NCBI GenBank assembly: GCA_025666215.1
Contig: CP102593.1
Location: 2,679,001-2,743,000, forward strand
Length of the DNA: 64,000 nucleotides
DNA from: Xanthomonas campestris pv. phormiicola
GTDB lineage: Bacteria; Pseudomonadota; Gammaproteobacteria; Xanthomonadales; Xanthomonadaceae
Direction of reading: 5' to 3'
Of the stretch, positions 62,264 through 64,000 are shown piece after piece. The translations under genes and the position numbers were made by a program. The notes below the pieces were generated by a model. The model made no database searches and had not been told where the DNA came from. It worked only from the letters and a program-made list of their open reading frames with translations. Numbering within the stretch: the first letter of the stretch is position 1; each line of letters starts with the position of its first letter.

Positions 62264-62929
62264 TCAGAGCGTCACGTCGAAGCTGGACTTGCCGGCCACC
62301 GCGCGTGCCGGCGCGCCGACGTAGACCCGGCCCGGTTCGGTGTCGCGGGTGACCAGCGCGCCGGCGCCGATCACGTTGTCCGCGGCGACCTTGACCCCGT
62401 CGCTCAGGGTGGCGTTGACCCCGACGAAACTGCTCCGGCCGATCTCGCAATAGCCGGAAATCACCGCGTGCGAGGCGACGAACACGTGGTCGTGGATCAC
62501 CGTGCGATGGCCGATGTGATTGCCGCTCCACAGGATGCAGTTGTCGCCGATGCGGGTGAACGGCTGCACCACGTTGCCTTCGAACACGAAACAGTTCTCG
62601 CCCAGCTGCGCATTGCGCCAGACGAAGGCGCGCGAGCTGACGTAGCTGGCCAGGCGATAGCCGCGGCGCTTGGCGTCGAAATAGAAGCGTGTGCGCAGCC
62701 GGTTGAGGCCGCTGGCGGGAATGGCCACGAACGCCTCGACCTTGCCCGGCGGGTACAGCCGCTCCAGTTCGTCGTAGGCCACCACCGGCCGCTCGGCCAG
62801 CGTCGGCGCGCTGATGTAGTCGCGCTCGGCGCTGAAGGCGAGCACTTCGTAGTCGCTGTCTTGGCTGAAGTACTCGCAGGCGATCTGTGCCAGCTCGCCC
62901 GCGCCGATGATGACCAACGGTTTCGCCAT
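62264..62929 (-). CDS. PglD/NeuD-like hexapeptide acyltransferase
   Basis: 221 aa. An N-terminal nucleotide-sugar-binding fold (PLVIIGAGELAQIACEYF) joins a left-handed beta-helix of hexapeptide repeats (LGENCFVFEGNVVQPFTRIGDNCILWSGNHIGHRTVIHDHVFVASHAVISG). This is the arrangement of sugar N-acetyltransferases such as PglD. It likely acetylates the 3-amino group made by the DegT enzyme. It starts 4 bases after the FdtA-like stop. Confidence 0.87.
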   Translation of the reverse strand: MAKPLVIIGAGELAQIACEYFSQDSDYEVLAFSAERDYISAPTLAERPVVAYDELERLYPPGKVEAFVAIPASGLNRLRTRFYFDAKRRGYRLASYVSSRAFVWRNAQLGENCFVFEGNVVQPFTRIGDNCILWSGNHIGHRTVIHDHVFVASHAVISGYCEIGRSSFVGVNATLSDGVKVAADNVIGAGALVTRDTEPGRVYVGAPARAVAGKSSFDVTL

Positions 62930-62933
62930 GGCG

Positions 62934-63350
62934 CTACGCCTCCTGCCTGTGCACGCCGCCCGCTTCGCGCAGGAATTCGTCGTAGTCGAGGATGTAGTCG
63001 GCCGGATCGTAGGCCTGGTCGGCCAGCACCATCAGCACGCAGTCGTCGCTGAAATCGTACAGGTCGCGCCACACCATGTTGCCGAGCAGCAGGCCCTGCC
63101 GCGGATCGTCCAGCACCACCTGCAGCGGCCCGCTGCCGTCGTCGAGCAGGAACGACACCGAACCGTGCAGGGCGACGGCCAACTGGTTGAGATGGCGGTG
63201 CGCGTGCTGCCCGCGGTGCACGCCGTTCTTCGTGGCGAACAGGTAATACACGCGCCGGATGTCGAAAGGCACGTCGCGCTGCTGTTCCAGGGCGACGAGC
63301 AGACCGCGCTCGTCGCCGTGCGTACGCAACTGGATTCGTTCGATTGCCAT
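62934..63350 (-). CDS. FdtA/WxcM-like sugar 3,4-ketoisomerase (cupin)
   Basis: 138 aa. RIQLRTHGDERGLLVALEQQRDVPFDIRRVYYLF and GVHRGQHAHRHLNQLAVALHGSVSFLLDDG are the signature of dTDP-4-keto-6-deoxy-glucose 3,4-ketoisomerases; HAHR carries the catalytic His residues. It makes the 3-keto sugar for the DegT aminotransferase. First gene of the leftward polysaccharide operon. In some xanthomonads WxcM fuses this domain to an acyltransferase; here the two functions are separate genes. Confidence 0.92.
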   Translation of the reverse strand: MAIERIQLRTHGDERGLLVALEQQRDVPFDIRRVYYLFATKNGVHRGQHAHRHLNQLAVALHGSVSFLLDDGSGPLQVVLDDPRQGLLLGNMVWRDLYDFSDDCVLMVLADQAYDPADYILDYDEFLREAGGVHRQEA

Positions 63351-63603
63351 GAGTGTGCCCGACACGGACTCCGACGCGGAGTTACCAGGCTGAGTGCCTC
63401 CGGTCTGCGGAAAGGTTGCGCCTGGCCGCACGCAACGCCGATCCGGCGTGCGTCGCCACGCCGACGCAACCTTTTGCCGCGCGCCCGGCACCCATCTGCG
63501 ACCACCACTGCGCCAGCCGTCGCGCTGACCGCCGGTGGCGCAGCACGACGCCGCGAACGGCAGCGCGCATTCCATCGTTATCACCTGGACAGGGCACGCC
63601 ACC
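63351..63603. promoter_or_regulatory. Divergent promoter region of the polysaccharide operon and cytochrome b561 gene
   Basis: 253 bases between two divergent starts, with no gene seen. It must carry the promoter for a long leftward operon. No clear hairpin or operator was found by eye. Confidence 0.45.
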
Positions 63604-64000
63604 ATGACTTCCTCCACGCAGGCCGACGACAGCGGCTCCCTTTCCGAGACGCCACAGCATCCGCCGCGCACGTCCGCAGCCACCGCGCTGCCGCGGCCGA
63701 TGGTGGTGCTGCACTGGCTCACCGTGCTGTGCCTGGTGCTGGCGGCGGGCCTGATCCTGCTGCGCGAAGAGGTCGAAGGCCGCGCCGTGCGCCAGTGGCT
63801 GCTGGAAGGACATCGCCATTTCGGGCTGTTCGTGCTCGGCCTGTTCTTCCTGCGCGTGGCGCTGCGCCTGCGGCTCGGCAAACGCCACGATGCGGATGCC
63901 GCCTCGCCGCTGCTGCGCGCGCTTGCCGGACTCACCCACGTGGTCATGTACGCGCTGCTGCTGACCCTGCCGGTGCTGGGCTGGGCGCTGAGCCAGTCCA
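63604..64000 (+). CDS. Cytochrome b561 family protein (3'-truncated by window)
   Basis: The first 132 residues are visible. A 30-residue soluble start is followed by VVLHWLTVLCLVLAAGLILL, HRHFGLFVLGLFFLRVALRL and LTHVVMYALLLTLPVLGWAL, membrane helices with the histidines that ligate two b-haems in bacterial cytochrome b561. It would move electrons from quinol in the inner membrane. Divergent from the polysaccharide operon and probably unrelated to it. Confidence 0.88.
   Translation, partial: MTSSTQADDSGSLSETPQHPPRTSAATALPRPMVVLHWLTVLCLVLAAGLILLREEVEGRAVRQWLLEGHRHFGLFVLGLFFLRVALRLRLGKRHDADAASPLLRALAGLTHVVMYALLLTLPVLGWALSQS

Overview
The window is high-GC DNA (about 68-70% by eye) with strong G/C preference in third codon positions. 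Gene content points to a Xanthomonas of the sugarcane/cereal clade (X. albilineans, X. sacchari or X. translucens type): very large NRPS genes with Xanthomonas-like adenylation domains, an LPS/EPS cluster with a Fuc3NAc/Qui3NAc-type sugar pathway, a TraX relic and a cytochrome b561. The genus is an inference; no rRNA or housekeeping marker is present.

Region 1 (1-35.2 kb, mostly +) is the 3' part of a nonribosomal peptide locus. One reading frame, open at the window edge, carries eight C-A-T modules (1-25595). Hand-read specificity codes suggest ...Thr - Asn-like - X - Gly - Ser - Ser - Asn-like - X, where X has an unassigned code. Dual epimerisation/condensation domains imply D-configuration for the residue entering the window, for Thr, for the first Asn-like residue and for the first Ser. 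Two adenylation domains are near-identical copies of two others. The line ends in a decayed module with tandem thioesterases (25834-28961), then a second NRPS relic (28958-29783). Next come a divergent AraC-type regulator, an AT-rich palindromic promoter island, and three enzymes that fit arylglycine (hydroxyphenylglycine-type) synthesis: a one-domain HPPD/HmaS-like VOC protein, a HpgT-like aminotransferase and a convergent FMN alpha-hydroxy-acid oxidase. A Dab-aminotransferase relic closes the locus.

Region 2 (35.5-42.4 kb): a TraX pseudogene, then an ABC exporter and an HPr-kinase-like protein (-) divergent from a B12-binding radical SAM protein and an NTP_transf_5 nucleotidyltransferase (+). 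Exporter, kinase and nucleotidyltransferase recur as accessory genes in lasso-peptide and HprK/PqqD-type systems, but no cyclase, leader peptidase or PqqD gene is visible.

Region 3 (42.5-49.3 kb, -) is a tightly coupled operon that matches no pathway I recognise: VOC protein, tryptophan-2,3-dioxygenase homologue with intact active-site motifs, a 45-codon ORF coupled by ATGA overlaps on both sides, FAD oxidoreductase, isopenicillin-N-epimerase-like class V PLP enzyme, SDR, and a class I/II (capreomycidine-synthase-like) PLP enzyme. A candidate leader-peptide-like ORF lies just upstream. This is the best candidate for an undescribed system.

Region 4 (49.6-63.4 kb, -) is a Wzx/Wzy/Wzz surface-polysaccharide operon with three glycosyltransferases, two methyltransferases, an amidohydrolase, and a dTDP-3-amino-sugar module (FdtA-like isomerase, FdtB-like aminotransferase, hexapeptide and GNAT-type acyltransferases). 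Most junctions are ATGA/TGATG overlaps. A partial cytochrome b561 gene (+) reaches the right edge.
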